Source: Alnus glutinosa (Eukaryota > Streptophyta > Magnoliopsida > Fagales > Betulaceae). From it: 64,000 nt of DNA. Location: positions 24,889,628 through 24,953,627 of the forward strand of contig NC_084897.1 of NCBI RefSeq assembly GCF_958979055.1. Direction: 5' to 3'. The notes beneath the pieces were generated by a model. The model ran no database searches and was not told the origin of the DNA. It worked only from the letters and a program-made list of their open reading frames with translations. Positions 34,601 through 47,200 of this stretch are shown here, piece after piece. Each line of letters starts with the position of its first letter. Positions within the stretch are counted from its first letter, which is position 1. The translations under genes and the position numbers were made by a program.

Positions 34601-35843
34601 CTATGTCGTTCCATTTGTAGGACAATCATTTAACAGCATGCAAAATAAATAACATTACTCAACCAAAACTTATTTGGGCCAGACTTTCTTTAATCCTTCT
34701 AAATTAAAGTGAAGCAACTTGATTCCTCTGGTCAAAAAAATGATGTACTTTGGCTGAATTAGTGTTTTTAATGGCATTTATGACCAAAAAAAAAAAAAAA
34801 AAAAAAACCTAATTCAAGTGATCAAAGAAATGTGTTTCTTCTACCTTCATACTGAAGTCAAGCACCACCAAGCTTTTCCCAGCTTCGAAATTCTTCAGCC
34901 TTTCAAGCAGCATTTTGTCGAACTCCTTGACAAACTTCGACAAAGATTTCATGGAGAAAGGATCGGATAGAAGACGCCTAATCCTTCTGTGGCTCTCATG
35001 TGGCACACATAGCAAGCTCTTTTCTCCAACCGCGTCTGCCATTGATTTCACATACCCCTTGTTGAAATCCACAAAATCATTAGCAAATACCCTTCTTGCA
35101 CCCTCGGTACTAGGAACAAACACATGGATCTTTCCGAATATCCTTGTCTTAAAACACTTTCCATGCCTACATTAATTCACCACAATTATTGTCAACTCTA
35201 TATATACAGGATATAATAATCTAATTTAAAGACCACCTTAATGAGCTAGCATTCTAAAGTACCTAGAGAACTAATTAAAACATATATGGTTTTCGTGCTT
35301 AGTCTGATCAGAGAGCATATATGTGATTTGGCTTAGGTGTTGTAAAAAAAAAAAAAAAAAAAAAACTACAGCACGTCTTCTCGTGGAGCACTGGCATCCC
35401 GAGCGTCAACCGTGTCATAAATCGACATAACGCTAGCAAACTCTCTTTTATGTCTGCCTCAAAAACTGAAAATGATCGATGTTTTGTTGTACGTTGTTGC
35501 ATGAAGACTTAGAGGATGAGTTAATCCTATGTTTAATTACTATGAATTAGTATTGATAAACTCGAAAGAGAATCACTGACCATAGTCTTCGGAGTCTAAC
35601 AAAATCATAGCATCCTCTTGTACTGTTCGTGGCTGACAGAAAAGAAAAGGTTTCACCAAGAAAAGGCAACCCCAGCCGGCCTGCAGGGATCTCATGACCT
35701 TTCTTCTCAGTACTTACGAATCTTCTCCAACTCCAAGCTTTCGAGACAAAAAAAATTGCTCCTACACAAAGCACTGCAACAGAGATAATATCATAACAGT
35801 TCAATACTAGGAAAAGTAGCTCTTCCTTAGAAAGATGGAACAT
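31683..35843 (-). CDS. Cytochrome P450, CYP85 clan, CYP722-like, 490 aa
   Basis: Nine minus-strand exons join in phase: 35843-35581, 35166-34845, 33786-33637, 33474-33223, 32848-32762, 32616-32538, 32188-32082, 31976-31858, 31776-31683. Residues 1-40 hold a hydrophobic ER anchor, then IPAGRLGLPFLGETF. Motifs: I-helix AGQTTT at 302-307, ETLR (ExxR) at 362-365, FNPSRF at 414-419, haem loop FGSGPRTCLG at 431-440 with ligand Cys438. The length is normal. The sequence around FEIKKGWHVNIDATCIHYD is closest, from memory, to the CYP722 family, whose C members act on carlactonoic acid in strigolactone synthesis and whose A members hydroxylate related compounds; relatives include CYP707 and CYP716, so subfamily is tentative. 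Intron 6 uses a GC donor. No defects seen. Confidence 0.93.
32217..32475. repeat. Dispersed repeat, TTAAATCA family, copy 2, in P450 intron 6
   Basis: Two TTAAATCACCAATT...TTTAATCATT.AATTAATATTTT blocks about 175 bases apart flank a TTCAATACGTAGAATATTTAA core, the same layout as 17145-17425. Confidence 0.6.
33843..34505. mobile_element. Compound inverted-repeat element in P450 intron 2
   Basis: GCATCTCCAGCAATAATAAT at 33843 pairs with its inverted partner ending at about 34455; internal words such as AGCATCTCTAACAGAATAGG (34098) and CTCCAGCAGAATAGGCAAAA (34165) are further copies of the same GAGCATCTCCAGCA-type terminus, with a last partner CTGTTGGAGATGC near 34493. The pattern suggests two related MITEs inserted in opposite orientation. 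A perfect 26-base palindrome (half CATAATAGTCAAA) lies at 34125-34150. Confidence 0.65.
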
Positions 35844-35931
35844 TATTAGCTAGCTTTCTTCAACCAATCTACCGGTCGAAGAAAGATAAGATATATGCCA
35901 AGGTTGTGAAATATGCTTCAGGTGGTGCATG

Positions 35932-35943
35932 TTTTTATATAGC
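35932..35943 (-). promoter_or_regulatory. Probable TATA box of the P450 gene
   Basis: The minus strand reads CTATATAAAAAC about 90-100 bases upstream of the ATG at 35843. Confidence 0.5.
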
Positions 35944-36682
35944 AAGATAAACAACGTTTGAATGAGACAGGATGCTTTAGGAATTGAAGCTAGGTACAAC
36001 ATTATTAAAATGTGGAGCATCTTAGGAAGGATCGATGCTTAGACACAGGTTTACAAGATTCATATTGGTAAAAGACAACGTTAATTCCATGTGCCATAAT
36101 ATCCACTAGACGGCGTTGTTATTCAAAATAAATATTAACAAACAACTTAAAACACTCAAATGGGTAAGAATATTTTTTCAAATTAACAAAAAAACAAAAA
36201 GCAAAAAATTCCCACAAAATACATTAACAAACATACCCATCGACCCGCATGCCCGCCCTGAGTTTAGATAAAGTAATGGCTTACAACGACTTCCATTTTT
36301 TTTTTTTTTATTTAAATATCAATTTTGATTCAAGCTGAAATTATTTTTGTTTTGTGCTAATCAACTCAGACTGAAATTTCAAATAGGTAAAGCTTTTCTT
36401 TTCTTTTTTTTTTTCTTTTTTTTTTGACAAACAAATAGGTAAAGCTGGATGCCTTAGCTAGTGACGCTGATATGTATGCCTGTCATAGGTTTAGAAAGCT
36501 CTCCACTATATAATATTGAGCGTGCATGTTGCGCCATTTTGTTTTTGAATGGGGACCAACATATATATTTGTCAATACGCGAATCATTTCTTTAATTTTC
36601 TCAAAAATATATATATGTATATATATTTTGTCGTGTTGTGTATCGTTTCATATATTGTGTCTATCATAAGAAACACCAACAA

Positions 36683-36880
36683 ACCGGTTTGTAAGAAATT
36701 TTTTACGACCCACATATAAAAATGACATGTGTCATTGGCATGTGAGAATCACATGTTATTTTAATAGCATGTACTTCTCAGGTTCTTTTTTAATAGCATT
36801 AATAAAAAAATATGTGCTTCTCACATGCTTAAAGGACACATGTCATTTTTATATGTAGGTTATAGAAAATTTCCTACAAA
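36683..36880. mobile_element. Foldback element, family F copy 2
   Basis: AACCGGTTTGTAAGAAATTT and CCCACATATAAAAATGACAT pair with ATGTCATTTTTATATGTAGG and GAAAATTTCCTACAAAT. It carries the same central words (GGCATGTGAGAATCACATGT, TTTTAATAGCATGT) as the copies at 15577 and 50235, with an internal duplication near 36780-36815. Confidence 0.75.
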
Positions 36881-38116
36881 TATAAAACCTAAAGAAAAAT
36901 AATATTAGATACACATGTAAAAACTACATATTTGTTACAAAACTTGGTAGAGAATTTAAAAATAAATCTAACTAAATAATTCAAATGAAAATATATATGC
37001 TGCAGCCTGGCCTGCATGCAATATCATCCAAAATAAAAATAGATCGTTTTAATTGTATGAATATTCGTGACGTACCCTTTTCGATATATATATATATAGC
37101 AAACGATATTTCCAAAAGTTTAACAAACCACAAAAAATATGTTTCATCCGAAAAGGCCGGATACATCCAATTTGAACAAGTATGATTAGAGATATTGAAG
37201 ATTGAGGTCTCATGTAGGGCACAGCACATTAGAGAATTGATGACTGGAAGTGGAAATAATCGGAAAATGCGTGGTGGAACTGTTGTTTTTGGTTAGATTC
37301 GCATCAAAATGGAAGGGCCCTTTTAAGGATTCTGAAATGAGTAAGACTGTGCTACTATTTTGTGATTGGAAAATGGGTCAATTGATCGAGGGGACTCGGG
37401 AGCACTTGGTTACAAGACTGATCACGTAAGATGAAAACTACTTCAAATCGAGAGCTGAAAGGACAGCCTGGGAGTGGTGTGGCCTGTCATGATTATGCAG
37501 ATGCAGTGCGCAGTGTACGTACCATTTGAAGTGGATGAATAGAACTGTCCATGCTTTCATGTATCGCCACGTGTTTTCCTCGCATGCTGTTAGATCACTG
37601 CTTATCTCAACGCTAGACACTGGCTGGCTTGAACTTAATACTCCTGCTCTGATACCATATTAAATCACCCGTTATCACTTAAACCGGTAGAAAAGGTATA
37701 TATATATATATATATACACACGGAGGATTCCCCCCACCCCCAAAAAAAAAAGAAAAGAAAAAAAGATTGAAAAACCTTTGAGAATCTTAAATGGACTGAA
37801 GAACACTTCAAACTGCCACTTTTTAAGCATACAGAAAATAACACAGACATGAGACATTGATACATGTTTTTTTACCAAGACAGACATAATTAAAAGGGTC
37901 ATTTATCTCTTAGACAGAAGAAGTTGATTTTATTCAATTCTTTTTTTACTGAATCGATCGACCATTGGTTTAATTTCTTCAGTTTCGATCAGCAGCAATA
38001 GCAGTGCTTACTAGGAACCAATCTCTTATTATAATGAGAGCCATCGATCATCAAGAGTAGAAGCTCACAGCTGCCATGGAAGCTACAGCACATGGCATTG
38101 TACCTGAAGCAGTAGG

Positions 38117-38142
38117 AACATGGACCCAAGTCCATGTTCCAA
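38117..38142. other. Perfect short hairpin
   Basis: GGAACATGGAC and GTCCATGTTCC form a perfect 11-base stem with a CCAA loop, inside a G+C-richer patch (38050-38280) that has a 61-codon minus-strand open frame. Function unknown. Confidence 0.35.
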
Positions 38143-40245
38143 GAAAAGGAGCCATGTAGAATCGAACATGCAGCACAAGGCCCTCAGCCTCAGGCAGGCC
38201 CCTACTACACTTGTCCTTTAGCCTAATGGAGTCCAATTATATCAAGGCCCTACAGTTCCTTCTCACAGGCCCCATTCACTGTTGTTCTTTCATTTGCTTT
38301 CGTGCACATGCTTTAGCTTAGTGAACTGTTTCCTATTTTGTTTTTTGAGGTATTTTTAAAGGATTTATCATTTTCTCTTCCATTCAAATCAGGAGTGAGA
38401 AAAATCCTCCCTTATAACCCTTTTTTCCTTACTCAATTAGAAAAAAAAAAAAAAAAAAAAAAAAACCAAGTTGTTATAAATACATTATTCTTATTTATTT
38501 TCCTTCTTTCCTTCTAGACAGTAGACACCTTGGGTAAAACCGGTAAAGAAAATTATTCTAATAGTGTTTTTGGCACTGTAATTTTGCAAACTAAAAATAC
38601 AAAAAATATATCACTTAAAGAGTACGATTTTAAAATATTATGATTTGAACACGTCGAAATATATTATATTTTTTAAATAGCGGGCAAGAGGGTCAAGACA
38701 TGAGAGTGACAAGTTGGTCAAACAGGTGAGGCTTGGATATCGATTAAGCCATCTTCAACGATATCTCATGTGGAATGGGCCTTTTTGGGGTTTAAAGAGG
38801 TGTCTTGATCCAACTTGAAACCCTGAAGGTGGGGAGAGAAGCTGTTACAATTGGGCAATCAGCTCGAGCCAATTACTAGCTTCTTGCAAAATAGAGTTCC
38901 TATGGTTCACCTAAGGTCCATAGGAAGGAACCAAAATTTCTTGCGTTTTTCTGTCTGAATATTTCATAGCTCGACGGAAGGAGTACTAAGGATTCTTTGA
39001 AATTCCACAAAATTCGGCAGGAAATGAAAGGGTGGTGTGGGGACTTGATACAAGCTTAATTTCTAAAGCACGTACGTAATGGATAGATTTAGGGTAGTTC
39101 AAAAAACTTCAACACTTCTCAAATTGACTCAAGAGCTGAATAATAATAATAATCTTTGCCTAATTTTATTAATGAACTTATGATATTTTTAAATAAACAA
39201 TTACAATGCATAGTAGAAGTAAAAGACTAACTAAAATAAACCAATATTCTAATGGTAGTAATTATCTCTAATATTTAAATTCTAATAAAAATCCTAGTGT
39301 TATCAATAAAGATAACTTATTATCTCTAATGTATTTTAATCCTAAAGTACCCCTACTAGATCCTTAACAAGCCTACTTGTGCGGATTCAAGATCCTTTCG
39401 AATTTTACAAAATTCGACAGGAAATGAGAAAGGGGTGCGAGACATACTTGTCCAAATTCAGGATCCCTTGAAAATTCAAGGAATGAGAGAGGGGTGTAGA
39501 GCTCATTTGTCCGCGCACTTAGCCTCGGCTCCCTTCTCTCTCATTCCGTGTCCAAATTCCAAGAAATTTGGGAAAAAAAAAAAATTAGGAATCCTAATTC
39601 AATCGATTGGAATTTGGACAAAAAAATTTCAAGAAACCCTATTAGACTGAAAGCCTCTTTAACTCTTGCTGGGTTGAACAAAGTGAGCACCCATCCGACT
39701 ACCACATATACATGCATTTCTTTTCCCAAGATCAATGTCGTGGCTTGCACAATAAGTCAATTAGGGCAAAAAGTCTGGGCTTCTTGGGCATATTAGGGAG
39801 AGCATTTTGTCAACGTTCGGACAAATAATTTGAAAAAATCCTAGTTCTTCGGACAAAAAGAAATCACAAAGCTTCATCGAACAATTTCCTAGATGACATT
39901 CCATATACAGCAGTTTCATGCCAAGGAGATTGGCCATCAACTCGGTAGGGATGTGCCAAGCTTGTTAGCACAAGCCTGGGAAACAAGCATTGAATAAATT
40001 TCTTATCATGTACAAATTGTTAATCTATTAAGATCCGAAAAATAAATGAATAAATCAAACAAAAAAGAAAGAAGAATAAAATATGAACACTCACTCGGCT
40101 GGGAATGGGAACATGACATCCGAACGGCATTGGCCACAAGTCCATGGAAAATGGGTCACATGGAAAGTCCGTTCACAGCAAATAGGCCCATTAATTGATT
40201 GAAAGTCAACATGTCTGAAAACAAATTACTTTCTAGTTGAGTTAT

Positions 40246-40438
40246 GATTCTCTACAATTATTTTTTTGAATTTGAAAAATTCAGGCAGGTTGTGAGAGAC
40301 TACTTATGAGACCCATCTGACTAAATACAAATTAAGTTGTCCAATCACTTATTTTGTCAGGTGGGTTCCACATAAGTGGTTTCACACAATCACTTGTCAG
40401 AATTCTTTTAAATTCGAGCAAATAATTATAGAGGATTC
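40246..40438. mobile_element. Foldback MITE (about 193 bp)
   Basis: GATTCTCTACAATTATTTTT at the left pairs with the right end read inwards (GAATCCTCTATAATTATTTG); the stem continues through GAATTTGAAAAATTC and GACTACTTATGAGACCCA. No target duplication could be fixed. Confidence 0.65.
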
Positions 40439-40457
40439 TAATCCAGTTTCCACACAT

Positions 40458-40461
<4 letters not shown>

Positions 40462-40497
<36 letters not shown>
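40462..40497. repeat. Homopolymer (T)n
   Basis: About 36 consecutive T. On the minus strand it is an A tract and marks the boundary of the Copia-like remnant that follows. Confidence 0.85.
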
Positions 40498-40498
<1 letters not shown>

Positions 40499-40559
40499 AG
40501 ACCACATCTATGTCTTAAATGGCATAGGAATTAAGCATGCAGTGCTCCAGGAAAAGGTC

Positions 40560-43500
40560 AAGATTAAACTTTTTGGATCTAATATTGTTTATGTTGTTTT
40601 ATTATGAATATGTTATCCGGTACACTAATAGATGCAACAATTCCGAAGAAATCTAAAATATAATAATATATGCGCAAATAAGAGAGAGAAATGATGTAAT
40701 ATTGCATGTCTTCGAGCATAAACGGCAATAAATTTTGTTTTCATAAACAAATGTAGAGCAATTAAAAGAAGTCGTTTAACAAATGTTAAGCTAAATCATT
40801 TTGAGTATGAGTATATATGGGCAACATGATGTTCAACATTAATACCAATTAACATGCAATAGTCATAAAATGCTTGAAATGTAAATTCACCAGTATTATC
40901 CATCCAAATAGATTGAATTGGATAATCAGTAAATTATGCTCGTAATCTAATTATATGGACAAAAAGTCTAACAAATGTAACATCACGAGTAGAAAGCAGA
41001 CAAACAAGTGACCATTTAGTTGAAGCATTTATTAAAACCATAAAATATCTAAATGGCCCACATGGAGGGTGAATCGGTCCACATATATTCCCTTGAATTA
41101 TTTGTAAAAATGATGGAGATTTAACAATTACCTTAGAAGGGGATGATTTTATTACAAGTTTACCTTGAGAACATGCAGCACAAGGATAATCACTTGATAA
41201 AAGAATTTTCTAGTTCTTTAATTAAGGGATGTCCATGAGAATTCTGAATTATTTGACGCATCATAATTGTTCCCGAATGTCTAAGACGATCATACCAAAG
41301 CATACGCATCTTTGGATTAGAGCACTTCTGGTGCATCACAACATGTGATTCAATTGTTTTTATTGTTGTATAATACAACTCGGAAGAGAAAGCATGCAGT
41401 TTTTCCAATATGAATTTCTGGCCCGAAATTATTGAAATAATATAAATATATTTGTCATTGCCTTCGTTAGTGGTTTCAACATAATAACCATTTAGACGAA
41501 TATCCTTAAAACTGATTAAATTTTCTCTAGATTTATAATAATACAAAGCATCGTCAATACAATTTTTTGTTCATTTTGGCAATATGATATTCGCTCTTCC
41601 AGAGCATTCAATTAGGTTTAATGAACCTGATATTATATTGACACTAGCTTTGTTTAATATTAAATATTAAAAATATTTCTTATCTTGAATCATTCTATTA
41701 GCAAGGTTCATGCCTCAATATATAAACAAAATATATATTAAATTTTATTACTCAAAAAGAAAAGAACAAAATACAAATAAAGTTGACAATGTAAACATGA
41801 TGTGATTAAGACATAATGAAAACATATTAATTGTTGTAGAGATATTCATCACCAATCAAAAGATCAGTTTTTCTGTTAGAGTCTTCAAAGAAATCAGAAA
41901 CATCAAGATGAGTGCTACCCTCTCCATTTAGAGTATCAAGAAAAAATGGAGAATCTACACTTCTACAGGACTGTGATTAGCAAAATTCATTTCAAACCAT
42001 TTTTCTTTCTCTTTTATGGAGGCTTGATATAGGTCTACCAAATGTTTAAGCATACGACAAGTATCTGACCAATGTCATTTCATATCACACCTGTAACATT
42101 TATCTTCATAGTCCTTTGTAAGTTTATTCTGTAAACTTTTGTTTTCATTTTATTTCGCCTCAGTGTGGTTCCACTTCTGGTAGTAAGGAGCATTTCTTTT
42201 GTAAGAATTATGAGTATGTTTTCCTTAACCTCTATAATTTTTTTTCTACGACGTCCACATCCACGACCACGGTTTCTTTTATTACCATGAAATGAGGATT
42301 CATTTGCTTCTAGAAATAGTGTAGAACCCGTTGGACGAGATTAATAATTTTTCATTAATAGCTCGTTGTTTTGCTCAGCCACTAGAAGACAAGATATTAA
42401 TTCAGAATATCTTGTGAAATTACGCTCGTGATATTGCTGCTGCAGGAGTACATTCGAGGCATGAAATGTCGTATATGTTTTTTTTTTCTAACATATCCAC
42501 ATCAGTGACTTTTTATTCATACAATTTTAATTGTGAGCTGATTTTAAAGAATGTAACTTCAGGTGCATCCAACCATAATGAGTTTTTGGGAGGATAACTA
42601 TCATTTGGTACTCGCATCTTTCTCTTAAACTATTCCACAAGGTCAATGGATCTTTTACTGCAAGGTATTCATTTTTTTAAAAAAAATAAAAAATAAAAAA
42701 TCATTGCTTTAGCGCGATCCTGCTGGAATGCTTGGTTTTCTTTCTTAATAGTATTTACAAGATTTATAAATCAATATTCATAGCATTATAATGATAACAT
42801 TTTAGTTCATATTAATCTCACATAGATCATAAGATTCATATGTTATAATATGATTCTTAAAACATTAAAAATTTATAAGCATATGTTAGAATGTTAATTA
42901 ACAAAATAGATAATAAGATTACTAAATTTTAAAAAGACTTACAATGAATTGAGAATATCTCACGGATAACTTTTGATGTTGAAGATTAAAAGAACTCAAT
43001 AACTGACTAGAGCTTCGTGTTGATAATGTGTTGTAAAATTAAAAAAAAAAATAATAATAATAACAAGATAAGATAAAGAGATTGCAATATGTGAAACTAA
43101 TTCTTTATGAACTATGTATGATTATTCTCTATTATTGTGTGTTTTACATACTACTCAACACTTTCTTTTATAGACATGGAATCATAATGAGAAGTTAAGG
43201 AATATGAAAGGGTAGAACATGAATTAAAATGTTACATCAATTTATTACATTAATGTTATATGAATTTTAAAAAGTGACATAAATTTTGAGAATTCCAAGA
43301 GATGAAACTAAATGATCATCCACTAAATACATAAATGCATTCATAACACTTTTTCGATTTAATATTGTTTATGTTGTTTTATTGTGAATATGTTGTCATG
43401 TTATCTATTAAACTATTAGATGGAACAATTCAACTTCTTGACCATGAAAGAGCTCAAACCCTCAAAACAAATGGAGAGGATTCTATCATTCTAATGTATC

Positions 43501-43570
43501 AGGAAATAAATGGAGAATGACGAGGATTTCTGTATTTATATCAGGAAAGACGGGTTTTTATAGATGAAAT
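40560..43570 (-). mobile_element. Decayed Ty1/Copia retrotransposon (gag and integrase remnants)
   Basis: On the minus strand about 43031-42960 shows TTATCAACACGAAGCTCTAG, a Copia primer-binding region, after an LTR-like stretch with a TATAAAAGAAAG box near 43165. A gag zinc knuckle (C-X2-C-X4-H-X4-C with a stop codon inside) reads at about 42100-42050. The GAG-pre-integrase block is open at 41546-41190, including LWYDRLRHSGTIMMRQIIQN, and integrase similarity with CAACSQGKL and a WMDN..EFT stretch continues in broken frames to about 40860. Reverse transcriptase and RNase H were not found. A direct repeat links 40568-40643 with 43348-43431 and may be LTR sequence. Confidence 0.8.
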
Positions 43571-44251
43571 TAGAGAAACAAATTCCTAAAATATTCTACA
43601 GATTTGGATGGAGATCTACTTCGATCTCTCTCTCTCTATCTCTCTCTTTTATTTTTAATTTTTTAATTTATTATTATTATTATTATTATTATTTATAAAT
43701 TAATAATTTACATTATTTGCTGTCCACGGTCGAATTCCTTCTCTAGTCTAACCTGTCTTAGCCAATTAAGAAGCTTCAAGGCTCATAGGCCCTTGAAACT
43801 TCATCCATGGCCGTCGATTTTCTATCCCATCAATGAGACTATTGTTTTTCTTTATTATGCTTTAGAAGTTTAGAGCCTTAAGAGGACATAGACCAAGACT
43901 TGTTGGGCAGCTGGGTCTTAATTTCTGCATTATTTAAGAATATGGTCTGGTCTCCGTCTATTGCTATTAGTCTTGTGATTTTGCAAAATCCAAGAGATCT
44001 CGACGAAGATTTCAAAGTCTTTGAAGTCAACCTTAGACTACCGACTCATAGTTTGGAGTCTGGCGTTGGATTCAACCACTAACATATTTCCATGGTCCCA
44101 TTGGCCCCAAAGTTTACTCTAATTTCCGCCAATCTTCCTTGTACATTTGTTGCGCGCAGGAAAAACAGAATAAAACTCAAATCGATCGATCCCATAAAAC
44201 AAGCACAAGATCACCGCCACATACAACCCCACTTATTGAAAAGTGAAAACC
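43571..44251. other. Upstream flank of the first AAA-ATPase gene
   Basis: Holds a (CT)n-like run near 43627-43648 and (ATT)n at 43666-43691. No TATA box is obvious. Open frames at 43900-44277 lack similarity and are regarded as leader or chance. Confidence 0.4.
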
Positions 44252-47200
44252 ATGGCCGGCGGCTCGTCTTCTGCTGAAACCAAGCTAGCCACAGCAAAGA
44301 CGGTTCTCTCCGCTGCAGCCTCCGTGGCCGCCACTGCCATGCTGGCTCGGTCAATAGCCCAAGACTTCTTGCCCCACGAAATCCATGACTACCTCTTCTC
44401 CGGCATCCGAAGCTTCTTCAATCGCTTCTCTTCCCAGCTCACCATGATCATCGACGAGTTTGACGGCCTCGTCAGCAACCAAATCTACGAGGCCGCGGAG
44501 ATTTACTTGGGCAGCAAAATCTCACCCAACACGCAAAGACTCAAGGTCAGCAAGTCCGAGAAAGAACGGAGCTTTACGATCACCATGGAAAGCAACGAAG
44601 AGATCTCCGACGTCTTTAACAGGGTTAAATTCAACTGGGTTTTGGTGTGTCGCCAAGTCGAGTCCAAGAATTTCCACAATCCTCGCGATCTCAACTCAAC
44701 GCTGCGTGCCGAGGTTCGATCCTTCCAGCTTAGTTTCCACAAGAAGCACAAGGAAATGGTGTTGAACTCTTATTTGCCTTACATTGTGGAGGAGGCGAAG
44801 TCCATGAATCAAGAGAAAAAAACCTTGAAGATCTTCACCGTCAGCTACGACAGCATGTACGGGAACCTCGCGGACCTGTGGACCTCCACCAACCTTGACC
44901 ACCCCGCAACGTTCGCAACGCTCGCCATGGACTCGGAGATCAAGAACTTCATTTTGAAAGATCTTGAGAGGTTCGTGAAGAGGAAGGAGTACTACAGGAA
45001 GGTTGGCAAGGCTTGGAAGCGAGGGTACTTGTTGTACGGCCCTCCGGGTACTGGGAAATCGAGCTTGATTGCTGCAATGGCGAACTATTTGAATTTTGAT
45101 ATCTATGATTTGGAGCTTACAGAGCTTAGGGCCAACTCGGAGCTTAGGAGGCTGCTCATTTCAATGGCGAACAGGTCGATTCTGGTGGTGGAGGATATTG
45201 ATTGTACCATTGAGTTTCAGGACCGAGCGGCAGGACCATTACCACTCGCACCATCCTCGCACAATTCCGAACAGAAACAGGTTAGTCGGGGCCCACTCGA
45301 TATATTTTGAAAGTATTAGGCGATAAATTTAAGTGAGGTCTTTCATTTAAAATTAAATATAAATTAAATATTATTTAATATAAATTTTTTTTTTATTCAT
45401 AATTCATCTCACTTTTTAAAATGTAAAATTACTTATTAAATTTCTATATTCAAGAACTGTTTATTACATAATTGAACATTAATATTATTATTTTCAATGT
45501 CATCTTTTTGTTGTATTATTTCATTATCTTTTTACTCTTTTTCATGAATTTCTTGTTCATTTATGTGTTTTTTAACTAAATTATCATTTATATTTTGTTT
45601 AGTGCTAATAACAAATTTATTTAAAGATCCTTTTTGAGATTTAATTAATTTTTCTATATATATATATATATTTTTTTTTTTTAGTTTTTCATTTCCACAA
45701 GCATATTTTCTAGTAGACATCTATAACTAAAAGTATTTACAAATTAAATAAACACGATTTATAACAAAAAAAAAAATACATATATTATGACTAAAAAAAA
45801 TAAATTAAAAAAATTGAACGATAAAACTTGATTTGTCAAAGCTTGAATTCTCTTTAATATTTATGATAGAATTATTTAACACTTTTAACCTGCACAAAGA
45901 AAGACAAATTAGCGTAAAATTATTTCTTAAAATTAAATAAAAAAGTTAATGCAATTGATTGATTGAGTTTTTAGTAATTGAAACCCTTTTTTTTTTTTTT
46001 TTTTTTTTTCAATGATTAGATATGGAATGATTTTAAGGACTTGCATAGTAACTAGTAAGTTATAAGGAAAAAATGAAATGGAGAAGAAGAGAGAAATTCA
46101 AATTCGAATAAGATCGACTTAAATAGAAAAATTGAGATTAAAAAAAAATCTCTATCAGTACAAGCGTGCACACCAAATTTGAACATTGGGACAGCTGACT
46201 TAATTTTTTTTTTTTTTTTTTTAGAAATAAATCTTTATTGATATTTTGTAATTGGGGGCCTTATTAAATTAGGCCCTACATTATATTAATGCCTTTTTTA
46301 ATTTTATTTTTACCATAATTTTGGAGCCTAGCTTATTAATGTATATCGATGGTAATTAAGACATTTTTTTAAAAAATAAAAAAATTTATTATTTTTTTTT
46401 TTGGAGGCCTTATTAAATTGAGAGCTTAAGCGGCCGCCTAATTCCCCTATGCCCCCACCGCCCGAGGTTTGTTCTCTATCAAGTCTGGTTTATTTGGTTT
46501 CTTTTTGTGATTTTGGTTCGTGATCTGTTCTTTTGCCTTTCTAATCCAAAACCTCTAAAAAGTTACGGAACAGCTAGAGTTTCTCCGCAGGTAGATAGAT
46601 AGATAATTTTAGCTTGTTGATTTCCTTTAGGAGCATCTTACGAAAAAATACAAATTTTTAATTTAGCTCTTTATTTTTCGATACATTTTAACATATTCTT
46701 TGTTTTACTCCTTATTTTTTTTTAAAAAAATATTATTTTATATATGCGGGAGAAATTGCGAAAGAAAGAAGAAGAGAGAGCGAAAGAAATAAAGGAGAAA
46801 GACAACTTTTAATTTTGTAGGGTAAATAGTAAATAGGTCTGAGGGCTCCAAAGTCCACAATGGAGGCTCTGTCCTAAGTTCCATGAAGAAAATGATAGCT
46901 CTTAATCTCCTGGCATATACAGCTTTTTTCGTCCACCATTGTAAGCTTTATTCATCTCTGCTTACAATAAAATTGGACCAGCTGCACATGCCACAAGGTA
47001 GGAAAACAATTTTTTTTTTCCCCTTCTTTTTGTACAATCAGGTAGCTAGGAAAACAACGTGCTAAACAGGCAGACAGGCCCATAAGAATGCAGGAAATTG
47101 ATTGAAACCATGACAGACTCTAGAGTCCAGTCAATTCCCTGTCAAAATAAATAACACATGGGAAAATAACATGATAAAATTAATTGGTGAGCATCATAGT

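Larger units (their letters stand above)
35844..40245. other. Gene-poor intergenic region
   Basis: Apart from a foldback at 36683-36880, a (TA)n at 37697-37718 and a small hairpin at 38117-38142, no gene could be recognised. A TTAAATCACC-type repeat end is at 37658-37690. Sequence at 38980-39560 contains several degenerate copies of AAAATTCGACAGGAAATGAG, a short local repeat of unknown origin. Confidence 0.4.

Noticed and set aside
41190..41546. 118-codon frame as a host gene
   Set aside because: It is the GAG-pre-integrase block of a Copia retrotransposon.
44243..44251. Upstream non-ATG start (GTG) for AAA-ATPase copy 1
   Set aside because: A plant nuclear gene should use the ATG at 44252, which lies in CCATGG context.
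43900..44277. 60-61-codon frames upstream of AAA-ATPase copy 1
   Set aside because: No similarity; they fall in the likely leader or promoter.
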